Shown in pieces: positions 24,904 to 33,857 of a DNA stretch of 60,140 nt. A program made the position numbers and the translations under genes. The stretch spans positions 1 to 60,140 of the forward strand of contig CAAGFE010000093.1 of assembly GCA_900769075.1 (NCBI GenBank). Direction: 5' to 3'. Numbering within the stretch: the first letter of the stretch is position 1; the number at the start of each line of letters is the position of its first letter. Below the pieces are notes generated by a model that saw nothing but the letters and a program-made list of their open reading frames with translations, did no database searches and was not told the DNA's origin. This DNA comes from Clostridia bacterium (GTDB lineage: Bacteria; Bacillota; Clostridia; Christensenellales; Aristaeellaceae).

Positions 24904-25752
24904 ATGAAGCAAATCAAAGAAATCGCGGCGAAGGCGCTGTTCACCTTCGCTGCGTGCGTGTCCATCTTGGCGGTGGCGGTGATCTGTGTCTTTCTGATTG
25001 CCAACGGCATTCCCGGCATGGCGAAGATCGGCGTGTGGGACTTCCTTTCCGGCACAAAGTGGAAGCCCGGCAACGACATCTACGGCGTGTTCCCCATGAT
25101 TCTGGGCAGCGCGTATGTCACCGCAGGCGCGCTGGTCATCGGCGTTCCGGCGGGACTGCTGACGGCTGTCTTCCTGTCGCGGTTTGCGTCCAAACGCATG
25201 GTGAAGCTGATGAAGCCCATGGTGTCGCTGATGGCGGGCATCCCATCGGTGGTGTTCGGCTTTTTCGGCCTGGTGGTGCTGGTGCCCCTGGTGCGGGAGC
25301 TGTTCGGCGGCAGCGGATCCAGCCTGCTCACGGCGGCGGTGCTGCTGGGCATGATGATCCTGCCCACCATCGTCACGGTGTGCGAATCGGCGCTGAACGC
25401 CGTGCCCGACAGCTATTATGAGGGCGCGCTGGCCCTGGGCGCAACGCACGAACGGGCGGTGTTTTCCGTGGTGCTTCCGGCGGCGAAATCCGGCGTCACG
25501 GCGGGCGTGATTCTGGGCATCGGCAGGGCCATCGGCGAAGCCATGGCGGTCAACATGGTCGCAGGCAACCACGCCGTCATCCCCAAAAGCCTCACCAGGG
25601 GCGTGCGCACCCTCACCAGCAACATCGTCCTGGAGCTGGGGTACGCCACCGATCTCCACCGGGAGGCGCTGATCGCCACGGCGGTGGTGCTGTTTGTGTT
25701 CATCCTGGCGATCAATCTGCTCTTCAGTCTGCTGAAAAGGAGGCAAGGATGA
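24904..25752 (+). CDS. pstC: Phosphate ABC transporter permease PstC
   Basis: A 282-residue inner-membrane permease with six helices and the BPD_transp_1 coupling region (EGALALGATHERAVFSVVLP, the EAA loop) near residue 180. KPMVSLMAGIPSVVFGFFGL is a typical Pst permease stretch. It pairs with PstA to form the channel and overlaps pstA by 4 nt (ATGA). Confidence 0.95.
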   Translation: MKQIKEIAAKALFTFAACVSILAVAVICVFLIANGIPGMAKIGVWDFLSGTKWKPGNDIYGVFPMILGSAYVTAGALVIGVPAGLLTAVFLSRFASKRMVKLMKPMVSLMAGIPSVVFGFFGLVVLVPLVRELFGGSGSSLLTAAVLLGMMILPTIVTVCESALNAVPDSYYEGALALGATHERAVFSVVLPAAKSGVTAGVILGIGRAIGEAMAVNMVAGNHAVIPKSLTRGVRTLTSNIVLELGYATDLHREALIATAVVLFVFILAINLLFSLLKRRQG

Positions 25753-26582
25753 TGCGCCAGAAGCTGGAAGCCCGGCTGCTGCGGGGCATGACCTATCTTG
25801 GCAGCATTTTCACCATGGCGGTGCTGGGCATCGTGGTGGGCTATATCCTCATCAAGGGGATTCCCCACCTGACCCCGGAGCTGTTCGCCTGGAAATACAC
25901 CAGCGACAACGTGTCCATGCTCCCGGCGATCATCAACACCCTGCTGATGACGGCCATCGCCCTGGTGCTGGCCGTTCCCCTGGGCATCGGCGCGGCCATC
26001 TGGCTGACGGAATATGCCCGGCGCGGCAGCAGGCTGGTCAAGCTGGTGCGGATCACGGCGGAGACCCTCTCCGGCATTCCTTCCATCATATACGGCCTGT
26101 TCGGCGCGCTGTGCTTTGTGGAGGCGATGAAGCTGGGCCTGTCCCTGATCTCCGGCGCGCTGACGCTGGCGATCATGATTCTGCCCCTCATCATGCGCAC
26201 GGCGGAGGAAGGGCTGCTGGCGGTGCCGGATTCCTTCCGGGAGGGGAGCTTCGGCCTGGGGGCGGGGCGGCTGCGCACAACCATCAAGGTGGTGCTGCCC
26301 AGCGCCATTCCCGGGATCCTGGCGGGGGTGATTCTCGCGGTGGGCCGCATCGTGGGGGAAACCGCCGCGCTGATCTATACCGCAGGCACGGTGCCGGAGG
26401 CGGCGAAATCCCTCACCAGCTCCGCCCGTACGCTGTCCGTCCACATGTACACCATCTCCTCCGAGGGCTTGTACATCAATCAGAGCTACGCCACGGCGGT
26501 GGTGCTGCTGGTGATTGTGATGGGCGTCAATTTCCTCTCCGAATGGATTGCACGGAAGGTGGGTACCCATGGGAAAAATTGA
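25749..26582 (+). CDS. pstA: Phosphate ABC transporter permease PstA
   Basis: A 277-residue permease with six helices; SGIPSIIYGLFGALCF and the EAA loop EGSFGLGAGRLRTTIKVVLP mark it as PstA. It overlaps pstC by 4 nt and pstB by 14 nt. It forms the phosphate channel with PstC. Confidence 0.95.
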   Translation: MMRQKLEARLLRGMTYLGSIFTMAVLGIVVGYILIKGIPHLTPELFAWKYTSDNVSMLPAIINTLLMTAIALVLAVPLGIGAAIWLTEYARRGSRLVKLVRITAETLSGIPSIIYGLFGALCFVEAMKLGLSLISGALTLAIMILPLIMRTAEEGLLAVPDSFREGSFGLGAGRLRTTIKVVLPSAIPGILAGVILAVGRIVGETAALIYTAGTVPEAAKSLTSSARTLSVHMYTISSEGLYINQSYATAVVLLVIVMGVNFLSEWIARKVGTHGKN

Positions 26583-27318
26583 TATCACGGATCTGCACCT
26601 GTACTACGGTCAGTTTCACGCGCTCAAGGGCGTGAATCTTTCCCTGCCGGAGAAGGAGATCACCGCCTTCATCGGCCCGTCGGGCTGCGGCAAATCGACC
26701 CTGCTCAAGACCCTCAACCGCATGAACGATCTGGTGGAGGGCTGCCGCATCACCGGCCAGGTGCTGCTGGACGGGGAGGACGTGTACGGCAAAATGGATG
26801 TGTCCCAGCTCCGCAAGCGGGTGGGCATGGTGTTCCAGAAGCCCAATCCCTTCCCCATGAGCATCTACGACAACGTGGCCTACGGCCCGCGCACCCACGG
26901 CGTTCGCGGCAAGGCGAAGCTGGACGACATCGTGGAGCGCAGCCTGCGGGACGCGGCCATCTGGGACGAGGTGAAGGACCGGCTGAAGAAGGACGCCCTG
27001 GGCATGTCCGGCGGTCAGCAGCAGCGGCTGTGCATCGCAAGGGCCCTGGCGGTGGCCCCGGAGGTGCTGCTCATGGACGAGCCCACCTCCGCCCTCGACC
27101 CCATCTCCACCTCAAAAATAGAGGAGCTGTGCCTGCAGCTGAAGGAGAAATACACCATCATCATGGTGACCCACAATATGCAGCAGGCCGCGAGAATTTC
27201 AGACAAAACCGCTTTCTTTCTGCTGGGAGAGGTGATAGAATATGGAGGGACGCAGCAGCTTTTCTCCACCCCCACCGATGCCCGCACCGAGGACTACATC
27301 ACAGGGAGGTTCGGCTGA
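26569..27318 (+). CDS. pstB: Phosphate ABC transporter ATPase PstB
   Basis: A 249-residue cytoplasmic ATPase with Walker A GPSGCGKST, Q-loop FQKPNPFPMSIYDN, signature MSGGQQQR, Walker B VLLMDEPTSALDP and the switch His in MVTHNMQQA. KPNPFPMSIYDNVAYGPR is diagnostic for PstB. ATG 26569 was chosen because GGAAGGTGG lies upstream and the PstB family begins near MGKIDI. Its stop overlaps the phoU start. Confidence 0.95.
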   Translation: MGKIDITDLHLYYGQFHALKGVNLSLPEKEITAFIGPSGCGKSTLLKTLNRMNDLVEGCRITGQVLLDGEDVYGKMDVSQLRKRVGMVFQKPNPFPMSIYDNVAYGPRTHGVRGKAKLDDIVERSLRDAAIWDEVKDRLKKDALGMSGGQQQRLCIARALAVAPEVLLMDEPTSALDPISTSKIEELCLQLKEKYTIIMVTHNMQQAARISDKTAFFLLGEVIEYGGTQQLFSTPTDARTEDYITGRFG

Positions 27319-27941
27319 TGAGAAGCCGCTTTGATGAACAGCTGCATGCGCTGGGAACAGAGCTGATCGAGATGGGCATGCTGGTGGAGCAGGCCATCCG
27401 TCACGCCTCGGAGGCGCTGGTCAAACAGGACAGGGAACAGGCTGCCCGCGCCATCCGGGAGGACAAGGACATCGACGGCAAGGAGCGGGACATCGAGGCC
27501 CTGTGCCTGAAGCTGCTTTTGCAGCAGCAGCCCGTCGCCCGGGATCTGCGGCTGATTTCCGCCGCGATGAAGATGATCACCGACATGGAGCGCATCGGCG
27601 ATCAGGCAGCGGACATCGCGGAGATTGTCACCTTCCTGGCGGACGAGCCCTACGCCATGGAGCTGACCGACCTGACCCGCATGGCGGAGGCTGCCATCCG
27701 CATGGTGACGGGCAGCATCGACGCCTATGTGAAGCACGATGCCGCCATGGCGCGCACCATCATCGCCATGGATGACGAAATCGACGCGCTCTTCGATACC
27801 GTGAAGCATGAGCTGATCGCCCTGATCCGCACCGGCGCGGCGAACGGCTCCCAGGCCATCGACCTGCTGATGATCGCCAAGTATTTCGAGCGCATTGGCG
27901 ACCACGCCCAGAACATTGCCGAATGCGTGGAGAAACTCTGA
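27318..27941 (+). CDS. phoU: Phosphate signalling regulator PhoU
   Basis: A 207-residue all-helical cytoplasmic protein with two PhoU repeats; the metal-binding motifs MERIGDQAADIAE and FERIGDHAQNIAE mark each three-helix bundle. PhoU links Pst activity to PhoR and keeps the system off when phosphate is plentiful. The start overlaps the pstB stop codon (TGATG). Confidence 0.9.
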   Translation: MRSRFDEQLHALGTELIEMGMLVEQAIRHASEALVKQDREQAARAIREDKDIDGKERDIEALCLKLLLQQQPVARDLRLISAAMKMITDMERIGDQAADIAEIVTFLADEPYAMELTDLTRMAEAAIRMVTGSIDAYVKHDAAMARTIIAMDDEIDALFDTVKHELIALIRTGAANGSQAIDLLMIAKYFERIGDHAQNIAECVEKL

Positions 27942-27972
27942 CCTCCTGCATCCTCAAAGGAGCCTGCCCGAC

Positions 27973-28647
27973 ATGATCTATTATGTGGAAGACGATGAGA
28001 GCATCCGCGAGCTGGTGGTGTATACGCTCGGCCAGATGGGGATGGAGATCTGCGGCTTTCCGGAGCCCGCAGCCTTTCATGCTGCCCTGCACAAGGCGCT
28101 GCCCGATCTGATCCTGCTGGACATCATGCTGCCCGGAGAGGACGGGCTGTCCATCCTCAAGGGGCTGCGGAGCCGCCCGGAAACGGAAGCCATCCCGGTG
28201 ATCCTCATCACCGCCAAGGACACGGAGTACGACGTGGTGAAGGGCCTGGATATCGGCGCGGATGACTACATTTCCAAGCCCTTCGGAATGGCGGAGCTGG
28301 TGGCCCGGGTGCGGGCGCGCCTGCGCAGGACAAAGCCCGCTGAGTCCGATTGCCTGACCCAGGGCGAGCTGGTGATGGACCGCAGGGCCCATACCGTGAT
28401 GGTGGCGGGAGAGGCCGCAGCGCTGACGTACAAGGAGTATGAGCTGCTGCGCATCCTGATGGAAAACGCGGGCACGGCCTTCACCCGGGAGCGATTGCTG
28501 GAGCGCATCTGGGACTACGCCTACGACGGAGGCACCCGCACGGTGGATGTGCATGTGCAGACGCTGCGGGCCAAGCTGGGACAATGCGGCGACCTGATCG
28601 AAACCGTTCGGGGCGTGGGCTATCGCATGAGAGGTGGAAAGCAATGA
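27973..28647 (+). CDS. phoB: PhoB/PhoP-type response regulator
   Basis: A 224-residue OmpR-family regulator: receiver domain with acidic pocket Asp7-Asp8, phosphoacceptor Asp50 in LLDIMLPGEDG and Lys102 in ISKPFG, then a winged-helix DNA-binding domain (about 128-222; ALTYKEYELLRIL, GGTRTVDVHVQTLR). AAAGGAG precedes ATG 27973. It likely activates this operon through the Pho-like box at 23893. Its 3' end overlaps phoR as ATGA. Confidence 0.9.
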   Translation: MIYYVEDDESIRELVVYTLGQMGMEICGFPEPAAFHAALHKALPDLILLDIMLPGEDGLSILKGLRSRPETEAIPVILITAKDTEYDVVKGLDIGADDYISKPFGMAELVARVRARLRRTKPAESDCLTQGELVMDRRAHTVMVAGEAAALTYKEYELLRILMENAGTAFTRERLLERIWDYAYDGGTRTVDVHVQTLRAKLGQCGDLIETVRGVGYRMRGGKQ

Positions 28648-30311
28648 AGCGCAGGATTTCCCGGAGCGTGCTGCTGACAGCCGCGCTGGCGGTGCTGCTG
28701 ACGGCGGCCCTGCTGACCGTGTTCCTCTTTGATCTCTTCGCGGAACAATCCGCCCAGGCGCTGCGCGGGGAGGCGGAGACCCTCTGCTACGGCCTGCGTA
28801 ATGCGCCGGACGAGGCGGCGTATCTGGCCAATCTGCCCACGGATTACCGCCTGACCCTCATCAGCCCGGACGGACTGGTTCTCTTCGACAACAGCGTCGA
28901 TGCCGAGGACATGGACAACCACGCCCAGCGCCCGGAGATTGCCGCGGCGCTGGCTGAGGGCCGGGGGGAATCCCGCCGCCATTCCGATACCCTGGCGGAG
29001 GAAACCTACTATTATGCCCTGACGACCCCGGCCGGGCATGTGCTGCGCATCGCTACCACGCGCTCCACGGTGCTGGGCGTGTTCGCCAGGACCGCGCCGG
29101 TGCTGATGGCCCTGCTGGCCGCGCTGCTGGCGGGGGTGTTCCTGGTTTCCAAACGGCTGACCCGGTGGATTGTCACCCCGGTGAACAGCCTGAACCTGGA
29201 TGCGCCGCTGGAAAACGACGCCTACGATGAGCTCTCGCCCCTGCTGGTGCGCATGGATCAGCAGAACCGGGAGAACCGCCGCCAGATCGCCCAGCTGACC
29301 GCGGCCCGGAACGAGATCGACACCATCACCGAGAACATGCAGGAGGGGCTGATTCTCCTCAACCAGCTGGGGGATGTGCTGAGCATGAACAGCAGCGCCG
29401 CGGCCATCTTCGGCACGGACGTGGCGTCGCACACCGGCGAATCCTTCCTGACGGTCGTGCGGGATGCGGAGCTGCACGAGGCCGTCGCCAAGGCCCAGGC
29501 GGGCGGCAACGCCGAAGCCATGCTGGCCCGGGAGGGACGGTATTATCATGCCTTCACCAGCCCCGTGGTTCAGCAGGATCAGCGCTCCGGCGTGGTGGTG
29601 CTCCTGCTGGACGTGACCGAGAGCTATGCCGCCGAAATCAGTCGCCGGGAGTTCACCGCCAATGTGTCCCACGAGCTGAAAACGCCGCTGACCGCCATTT
29701 CCGGCTATGCGGAGATCATCCGGGACGGCGTGGCGAAGCCGGAGGACGTGGGCGGCTTTGCAGGGCGCATCTGCAAGGAAGCCAGCCGCATGATGACCCT
29801 GCTGGGGGACATCTTCGAGCTGGCCAGGCTGGATGAGCGCAAGGGCCTGGGCGAGCTGGCCCCCCAGGATCTGGCTGACAGCGCCCGGGACGCCGCGGCC
29901 CGGCTGGAATCCGCCGCCGGGCAGAAGCGGATCACCCTGACGATGGTCTGCGCTGAAGCGCCCCTGCGCGGGTACGGGCCGCTGCTGACGGAAATGTGCT
30001 TCAACCTGCTGGACAATGCCATCCGCTACACGCCGGAAGGGGGACAGGTGCGGGTGGAAACGGGCCTGCGCGAGGGGCGGCCCTTCGTGCTGGTGGAGGA
30101 TAACGGCGTGGGCATCGCGCCGGAGCATCACGCGCATATCTTTGAGCGCTTCTATCGGGTGGACAAGAGCCGCTCCAAGGCCAGCGGCGGAACCGGGCTG
30201 GGCCTGGCCATCGTCAAGCACGGCGCGATGATCCACGGGGCGGAGATCACCCTGGACAGCGCCCTGGGCAGGGGCACCCGCATTTCTCTGGTGTTTCCGG
30301 CGGACAAATAG
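28644..30311 (+). CDS. phoR: PhoR-type sensor histidine kinase
   Basis: A 555-residue membrane kinase: helix 1 at about 8-30, extracytoplasmic domain to about 150, helix 2 at 151-168, PAS domain about 225-325, HisKA with His343 in ANVSHELKTPLTAISGY, and HATPase (NLLDNAIRYTPEGG; VEDNGVGI; GGTGLGLAIVKH). It phosphorylates PhoB when phosphate is low. The PAS domain and the pst-phoU linkage identify it as PhoR. Last gene of the operon. Confidence 0.9.
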   Translation: MKRRISRSVLLTAALAVLLTAALLTVFLFDLFAEQSAQALRGEAETLCYGLRNAPDEAAYLANLPTDYRLTLISPDGLVLFDNSVDAEDMDNHAQRPEIAAALAEGRGESRRHSDTLAEETYYYALTTPAGHVLRIATTRSTVLGVFARTAPVLMALLAALLAGVFLVSKRLTRWIVTPVNSLNLDAPLENDAYDELSPLLVRMDQQNRENRRQIAQLTAARNEIDTITENMQEGLILLNQLGDVLSMNSSAAAIFGTDVASHTGESFLTVVRDAELHEAVAKAQAGGNAEAMLAREGRYYHAFTSPVVQQDQRSGVVVLLLDVTESYAAEISRREFTANVSHELKTPLTAISGYAEIIRDGVAKPEDVGGFAGRICKEASRMMTLLGDIFELARLDERKGLGELAPQDLADSARDAAARLESAAGQKRITLTMVCAEAPLRGYGPLLTEMCFNLLDNAIRYTPEGGQVRVETGLREGRPFVLVEDNGVGIAPEHHAHIFERFYRVDKSRSKASGGTGLGLAIVKHGAMIHGAEITLDSALGRGTRISLVFPADK

Positions 30312-30342
30312 CGCCCGACCCTGCCATTTCCGGCAAAAGAGC

Positions 30343-30372
30343 TTGCCTATTGCATGGGGAATGTGGTATAAT
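30343..30372 (+). promoter_or_regulatory. Promoter of the NlpC/P60-like gene
   Basis: TTGCCT, 18-nt spacer, TATAAT, about 35 nt before the chosen start codon. Confidence 0.7.
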
Positions 30373-30406
30373 GAGCCGAATATGGATCATGAAAGGATGC
30401 ATGCCC

Positions 30407-31336
30407 ATGCGATTGATCAAATGCCTGATCGCCCTTCTGCTGGCGATGATGACCCTGATGTCCATCCCCGCCCTGGCGGAGGAAGAGACGCCCGCCGTCA
30501 AGCTGGTGCAGCAGGATCCGCTGCTGGATGCGGCCTTCTCCATGCTGGAAAACGGCAACCCCTTCCTGAAGGCCTACAATGAGATCACCGGCGCGAATGT
30601 GGAGGTTCACTTCGAGTACGGCCTGCCTTATTTCTTCGGCGGTACTTATGATTACATCATCAAGGGCGAGCAGTATCTGTTCTCCCGGGAGCCGGAATAC
30701 GCCAAGCGTTCCTGCTGGGAGCAGACCAAGTTCTACGACAAGGGCAAGGTCTACCTCTACGGCCTGGACTGCTCCGGCTATACCCGCTGGATTTACAACG
30801 AGGTCGGCTGGCCCCGCCATGACAAGCTCAGCGCGATGATCAACGAGTACGGCAAGTACGGCAAGACCAACCATGTGTACAGCCACCGCCCCGGCAAGGA
30901 GATGCCGCCCTACGATCAGCTGGCTGCCACCCTCCAGCTGGGCGATCTGCTGGTGGCCAAGGAAGGCGCCCGCCATGTGATGATGTTCATCGGCACCCTG
31001 CGGGAGTTTGGCTTCACCGCGGAAACTGCCCCCGAGCTGGCGGATTATCTCGACTATACCCTGGTCATCCATTCCGGCCCCAACCCGGATTACGGCCCCC
31101 GGATGCAGAAGTACCTGGACGAGCATGCGGATGATCCCTACTATGCCAACGTCAACATCCCCAACGGCGGCGTGAACGTGTCCATCATCGGCGTGCCGGT
31201 GGAGGATGCTCCCCATCAGATAACGGACAGCAACGTGCTGTACCATTACTTTGAGCTGCCCGATGGCTACAAGATCACCATCTGGGATCTGGAAGCGGCG
31301 ACCTCCTTCTGCTGGTTCCGCATCAACGGCATCTAA
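30407..31336 (+). CDS. Secreted NlpC/P60-like cysteine hydrolase
   Basis: A 309-residue exported protein with a signal peptide (MRLIKCLIALLLAMM to PALA). The probable catalytic set is Cys122 in YGLDCSGYTRWIY, His190 in GARHVMMFIG and His222 in VIHSGPN, the order of the NlpC/P60 family, whose members cut peptidoglycan stem peptides. The sequence between Cys and His is longer than in small family members. ATG 30407 sits 9 nt after AAAGGA; ATG 30401 is too close to it. Substrate is inferred only from the fold. Confidence 0.65.
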   Translation: MRLIKCLIALLLAMMTLMSIPALAEEETPAVKLVQQDPLLDAAFSMLENGNPFLKAYNEITGANVEVHFEYGLPYFFGGTYDYIIKGEQYLFSREPEYAKRSCWEQTKFYDKGKVYLYGLDCSGYTRWIYNEVGWPRHDKLSAMINEYGKYGKTNHVYSHRPGKEMPPYDQLAATLQLGDLLVAKEGARHVMMFIGTLREFGFTAETAPELADYLDYTLVIHSGPNPDYGPRMQKYLDEHADDPYYANVNIPNGGVNVSIIGVPVEDAPHQITDSNVLYHYFELPDGYKITIWDLEAATSFCWFRINGI

Positions 31337-31344
31337 TGTCCCGA

Positions 31345-31378
31345 GCCGCTGCGCCCATGCCGGTGCGGCGGCCTTTTT
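31345..31378 (+). terminator. Terminator with a competing alternative hairpin
   Basis: 31345-31354 pairs with 31363-31372 (10 pairs, two G-T), followed by T5. The 12-bp segment 31352-31363 can instead pair perfectly with 31383-31394, which would break the terminator stem. Confidence 0.7.
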
Positions 31379-31422
31379 CGTGCCGGCATGGGCGAAAGTG
31401 CAGGAAAAAAGCAGGACCGGCC

Positions 31423-31452
31423 TTGCATTGGGCGGGGAAGGTGTTGTACAAT
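31423..31452 (+). promoter_or_regulatory. Promoter of nfnAB
   Basis: TTGCAT, 18-nt spacer, TACAAT, 35 nt before the nfnA start codon. An overlapping TATAAT lies at 31452-31457. Confidence 0.6.
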
Positions 31453-31487
31453 ATAATCCTGTAATTTTCGGCAAGGAGGCCAACGTC

Positions 31488-32354
31488 ATGTTTCCGATTG
31501 TGAAAAAGCGCGTGCTGAATCCGACTGTCACGCTGATGGAAATCGAGGCGCCGCTGGTGGCCCGCAAGGCGCTGCCGGGTCAGTTCATAATTTTCCGCAT
31601 CGATGAGGAAGGGGAGCGTGTCCCGCTGACCATCGCCGGGTACGACCGGGAAAAGGGAACGGTGACGATCATCTTCCAGAAGGTCGGCTACACCACCGAA
31701 AAGCTGGATACGCTGAATGAGGGCGATGCGTTGCTGGACTTCGTCGGCCCCCTGGGCGAGCCTTCCCACACCGAGGGCGTGAAGCGCGCTGCCGTCATCG
31801 GCGGCGGTCTGGGCGTGGCGATTGCCTATCCCCAGGCCAAGGCCCTCCATGAGGCCGGCTGTGAGGTGGACCTGATCGTCGGCTTCCGCAGCAAGGATCT
31901 GATCATCCTGGAGGAGGAGCTGACCGCCGCCTGCAGCGAGCTGACCGTCATGACGGATGACGGCTCCAACGGCAGCAAGGGCTTTGTCACCCAGGCGCTC
32001 CAGAAGAAGCTGGAGGCGGGCGAAGCGTATGATGAAGTGATCGCCATCGGCCCGCTGCCCATGATGCGCGCCGTCTGCGACCTGACCAAGCCCTACGGCA
32101 CCAAAACCATCGTGTCCATGAACCCGATCATGATCGACGGCACGGGCATGTGCGGCGGCTGCCGCGTCACCGTGGGCGGCAAGACCAAGTTCGCCTGTGT
32201 GGACGGCCCTGATTTTGACGGACATCTCATCGACTGGGACGAAGCCATCGCCCGCAGCCGCATGTTCCGCCCCGAGGAGGCGCAGGCGAAGGAGAAGCTC
32301 CACCAATGCCGCCGGGATGCGATGATTGAGAACGCCGTGAAGGGAGGCGCCTGA
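31488..32354 (+). CDS. nfnA: NfnA: small subunit of NADH-dependent ferredoxin:NADP+ oxidoreductase
   Basis: A 288-residue cytoplasmic flavoprotein of the dihydroorotate dehydrogenase electron-transfer type: FAD domain (RVPLTIAGYD), NAD domain (AVIGGGLGVAIAYPQAKAL) and a C-terminal [2Fe-2S] site with Cys222, Cys225 and Cys237 (DGTGMCGGC, FACVDGP); in characterised NfnA an Asp is the fourth ligand, and Asp218 fits. With NfnB it bifurcates electrons between NADPH, NAD+ and ferredoxin. AAGGAGG precedes ATG 31488. nfnB follows after one base. Confidence 0.85.
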   Translation: MFPIVKKRVLNPTVTLMEIEAPLVARKALPGQFIIFRIDEEGERVPLTIAGYDREKGTVTIIFQKVGYTTEKLDTLNEGDALLDFVGPLGEPSHTEGVKRAAVIGGGLGVAIAYPQAKALHEAGCEVDLIVGFRSKDLIILEEELTAACSELTVMTDDGSNGSKGFVTQALQKKLEAGEAYDEVIAIGPLPMMRAVCDLTKPYGTKTIVSMNPIMIDGTGMCGGCRVTVGGKTKFACVDGPDFDGHLIDWDEAIARSRMFRPEEAQAKEKLHQCRRDAMIENAVKGGA

Positions 32355-32355
32355 G

Positions 32356-33741
32356 ATGCCGAACATGAGCCTGAAAAAGCACCCCATGCCCGAGCAGGAG
32401 CCTGCTGTGCGCGCGGCCAACTTCAAGGAGGTCGCCCTGGGCTATCCCCGGGAGATCGCCATGGAGGAGGCCGACCGCTGCCTGAACTGCAAGCATGCGC
32501 CCTGCGTCACCGGATGCCCCGTGAATGTGCCGATTCCCAGCTTCATTGCGAAAATCAAGGAGGGCGACTTACAGGCCGCCTATGAAATTATCCGCACCCA
32601 GAATGGCCTGCCCGCCATCTGCGGGCGCGTCTGCCCCCAGGAGACCCAGTGCGAGAGCAAATGCGTGCGCGGCATCAAGGGGGAGCCGGTGGGCATCGGC
32701 CGTCTGGAGCGCTTCGCGGCGGACTGGGCCATGAACGAGGGCAGCGTGTCCGCCGAAACCGCCCCGAAGAACGGCAAGCGCGCTGCCGTGGTGGGTTCCG
32801 GCCCCGCAGGCCTGACCTGCGCTGCCGATCTGGCCCGCGCCGGCTGGGACGTGACGGTGTATGAAGCCCTCCACACCGCCGGCGGCGTGCTGATGTACGG
32901 CATCCCCGAGTTCCGCCTGCCCAAGGCACTGGTGCAGAAGGAGATTGACAACATCCGCGCACTGGGCGTGAAGATCGTCACCAATGCCGTGGTGGGCCGC
33001 GCCCTCACGGTGGACGAGCTGCTGAAGGACGAAAAGTACGACGCGGTGTTCGTGGGCTCCGGCGCGGGTCTGCCGAATTTCCAGCGCATCCCCGGCGAAA
33101 GCCTCTGCGGCGTGTACAGCGCCAACGAGTTCCTCACCCGCATCAACCTGATGAAGGCCTACACCTTTCCCCAGGCGGACACGCCGGTGAAGGTCGGTCA
33201 GCGGGTGGCCGTGATCGGCGGCGGCAACGTTGCCATGGACGCGGCCCGCTGCGCCAGGCGTCTGGGCGCGGAGGTGTCCATCGTGTACCGCCGCTCCGAG
33301 GCGGAAATGCCCGCCCGCGCCGAGGAGGTTCACCATGCCCGGGAGGAAGGGGTCAACTTCCTGATGCTGACCAATCCCACCGCAATCAAGGGCGATGAGA
33401 ACGGCTTCGTGTCCGCCATGACCTGCGTGAAGATGGAGCTGGGCGAGCCCGACGCCAAGGGCCGCCGCCGTCCGGTGCCGATTGAGGGCAGCGAGTTCGA
33501 TCTGCCGGTGGAAACGGTGATTGTCGCCATCGGCAACAGCCCGAATCCCCTCATCAAGAAAACCACCCCCGACCTGCCCACCGAGCCCTGGGGCGGCATC
33601 ACCACCGATGACATGGGCCGCTGCGGCAAGCTGCACGTCTATGCCGGCGGCGACGCGGTCACCGGCGCGGCGACGGTGATTCTGGCCATGGGCGCGGGCA
33701 AAAAGGCCGCTAAGGCGATCATCGAGGATCATCAGGACTAA
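32356..33741 (+). CDS. nfnB: NfnB: large subunit (glutamate synthase small-chain-like)
   Basis: A 461-residue iron-sulfur flavoprotein. The N-terminal domain binds two [4Fe-4S] clusters (CLNCKHAPCVTGCPVNVP; CGRVCPQETQCESKCVRG), followed by FAD (GSGPAGLTCAADLARAGWD) and NADPH (GGGNVAMDAARCARRLGAE) Rossmann folds. Alone it resembles gltD, but its pairing with nfnA and the absence of a glutamate synthase large subunit here favour NfnB. It carries the bifurcating FAD in the studied complex. Confidence 0.85.
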   Translation: MPNMSLKKHPMPEQEPAVRAANFKEVALGYPREIAMEEADRCLNCKHAPCVTGCPVNVPIPSFIAKIKEGDLQAAYEIIRTQNGLPAICGRVCPQETQCESKCVRGIKGEPVGIGRLERFAADWAMNEGSVSAETAPKNGKRAAVVGSGPAGLTCAADLARAGWDVTVYEALHTAGGVLMYGIPEFRLPKALVQKEIDNIRALGVKIVTNAVVGRALTVDELLKDEKYDAVFVGSGAGLPNFQRIPGESLCGVYSANEFLTRINLMKAYTFPQADTPVKVGQRVAVIGGGNVAMDAARCARRLGAEVSIVYRRSEAEMPARAEEVHHAREEGVNFLMLTNPTAIKGDENGFVSAMTCVKMELGEPDAKGRRRPVPIEGSEFDLPVETVIVAIGNSPNPLIKKTTPDLPTEPWGGITTDDMGRCGKLHVYAGGDAVTGAATVILAMGAGKKAAKAIIEDHQD

Positions 33742-33757
33742 ACCTATCCAGTATTTG

Positions 33758-33789
33758 GGGAGATGGACGGAAGGTTCATCTCCTTTCTT
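33758..33789 (+). terminator. Terminator of nfnAB
   Basis: GGAGATG pairs with CATCTCC, with three inner pairs, followed by TTTCTT. Moderate strength. Confidence 0.6.
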
Positions 33790-33794
33790 GTCCC

Positions 33795-33823
33795 TTGTCG
33801 AAAAGATGCGGATATGCTATAAT
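33795..33823 (+). promoter_or_regulatory. Promoter of dnaD-dnaC-arsC-like operon
   Basis: TTGTCG, 17-nt spacer, TATAAT with an extended TGC. ATG 33858 follows GGAGG by 8 nt, so in-frame codons before the promoter are not used. Confidence 0.75.
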
Positions 33824-33857
33824 GAACCCTAACCAATGGAGAATGGAGGCTCCGCGC

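Noticed and set aside
27030..27941. N-terminally longer form of PhoU
   Set aside because: The extension lies inside pstB in another frame; family length and the TGATG junction support 27318.
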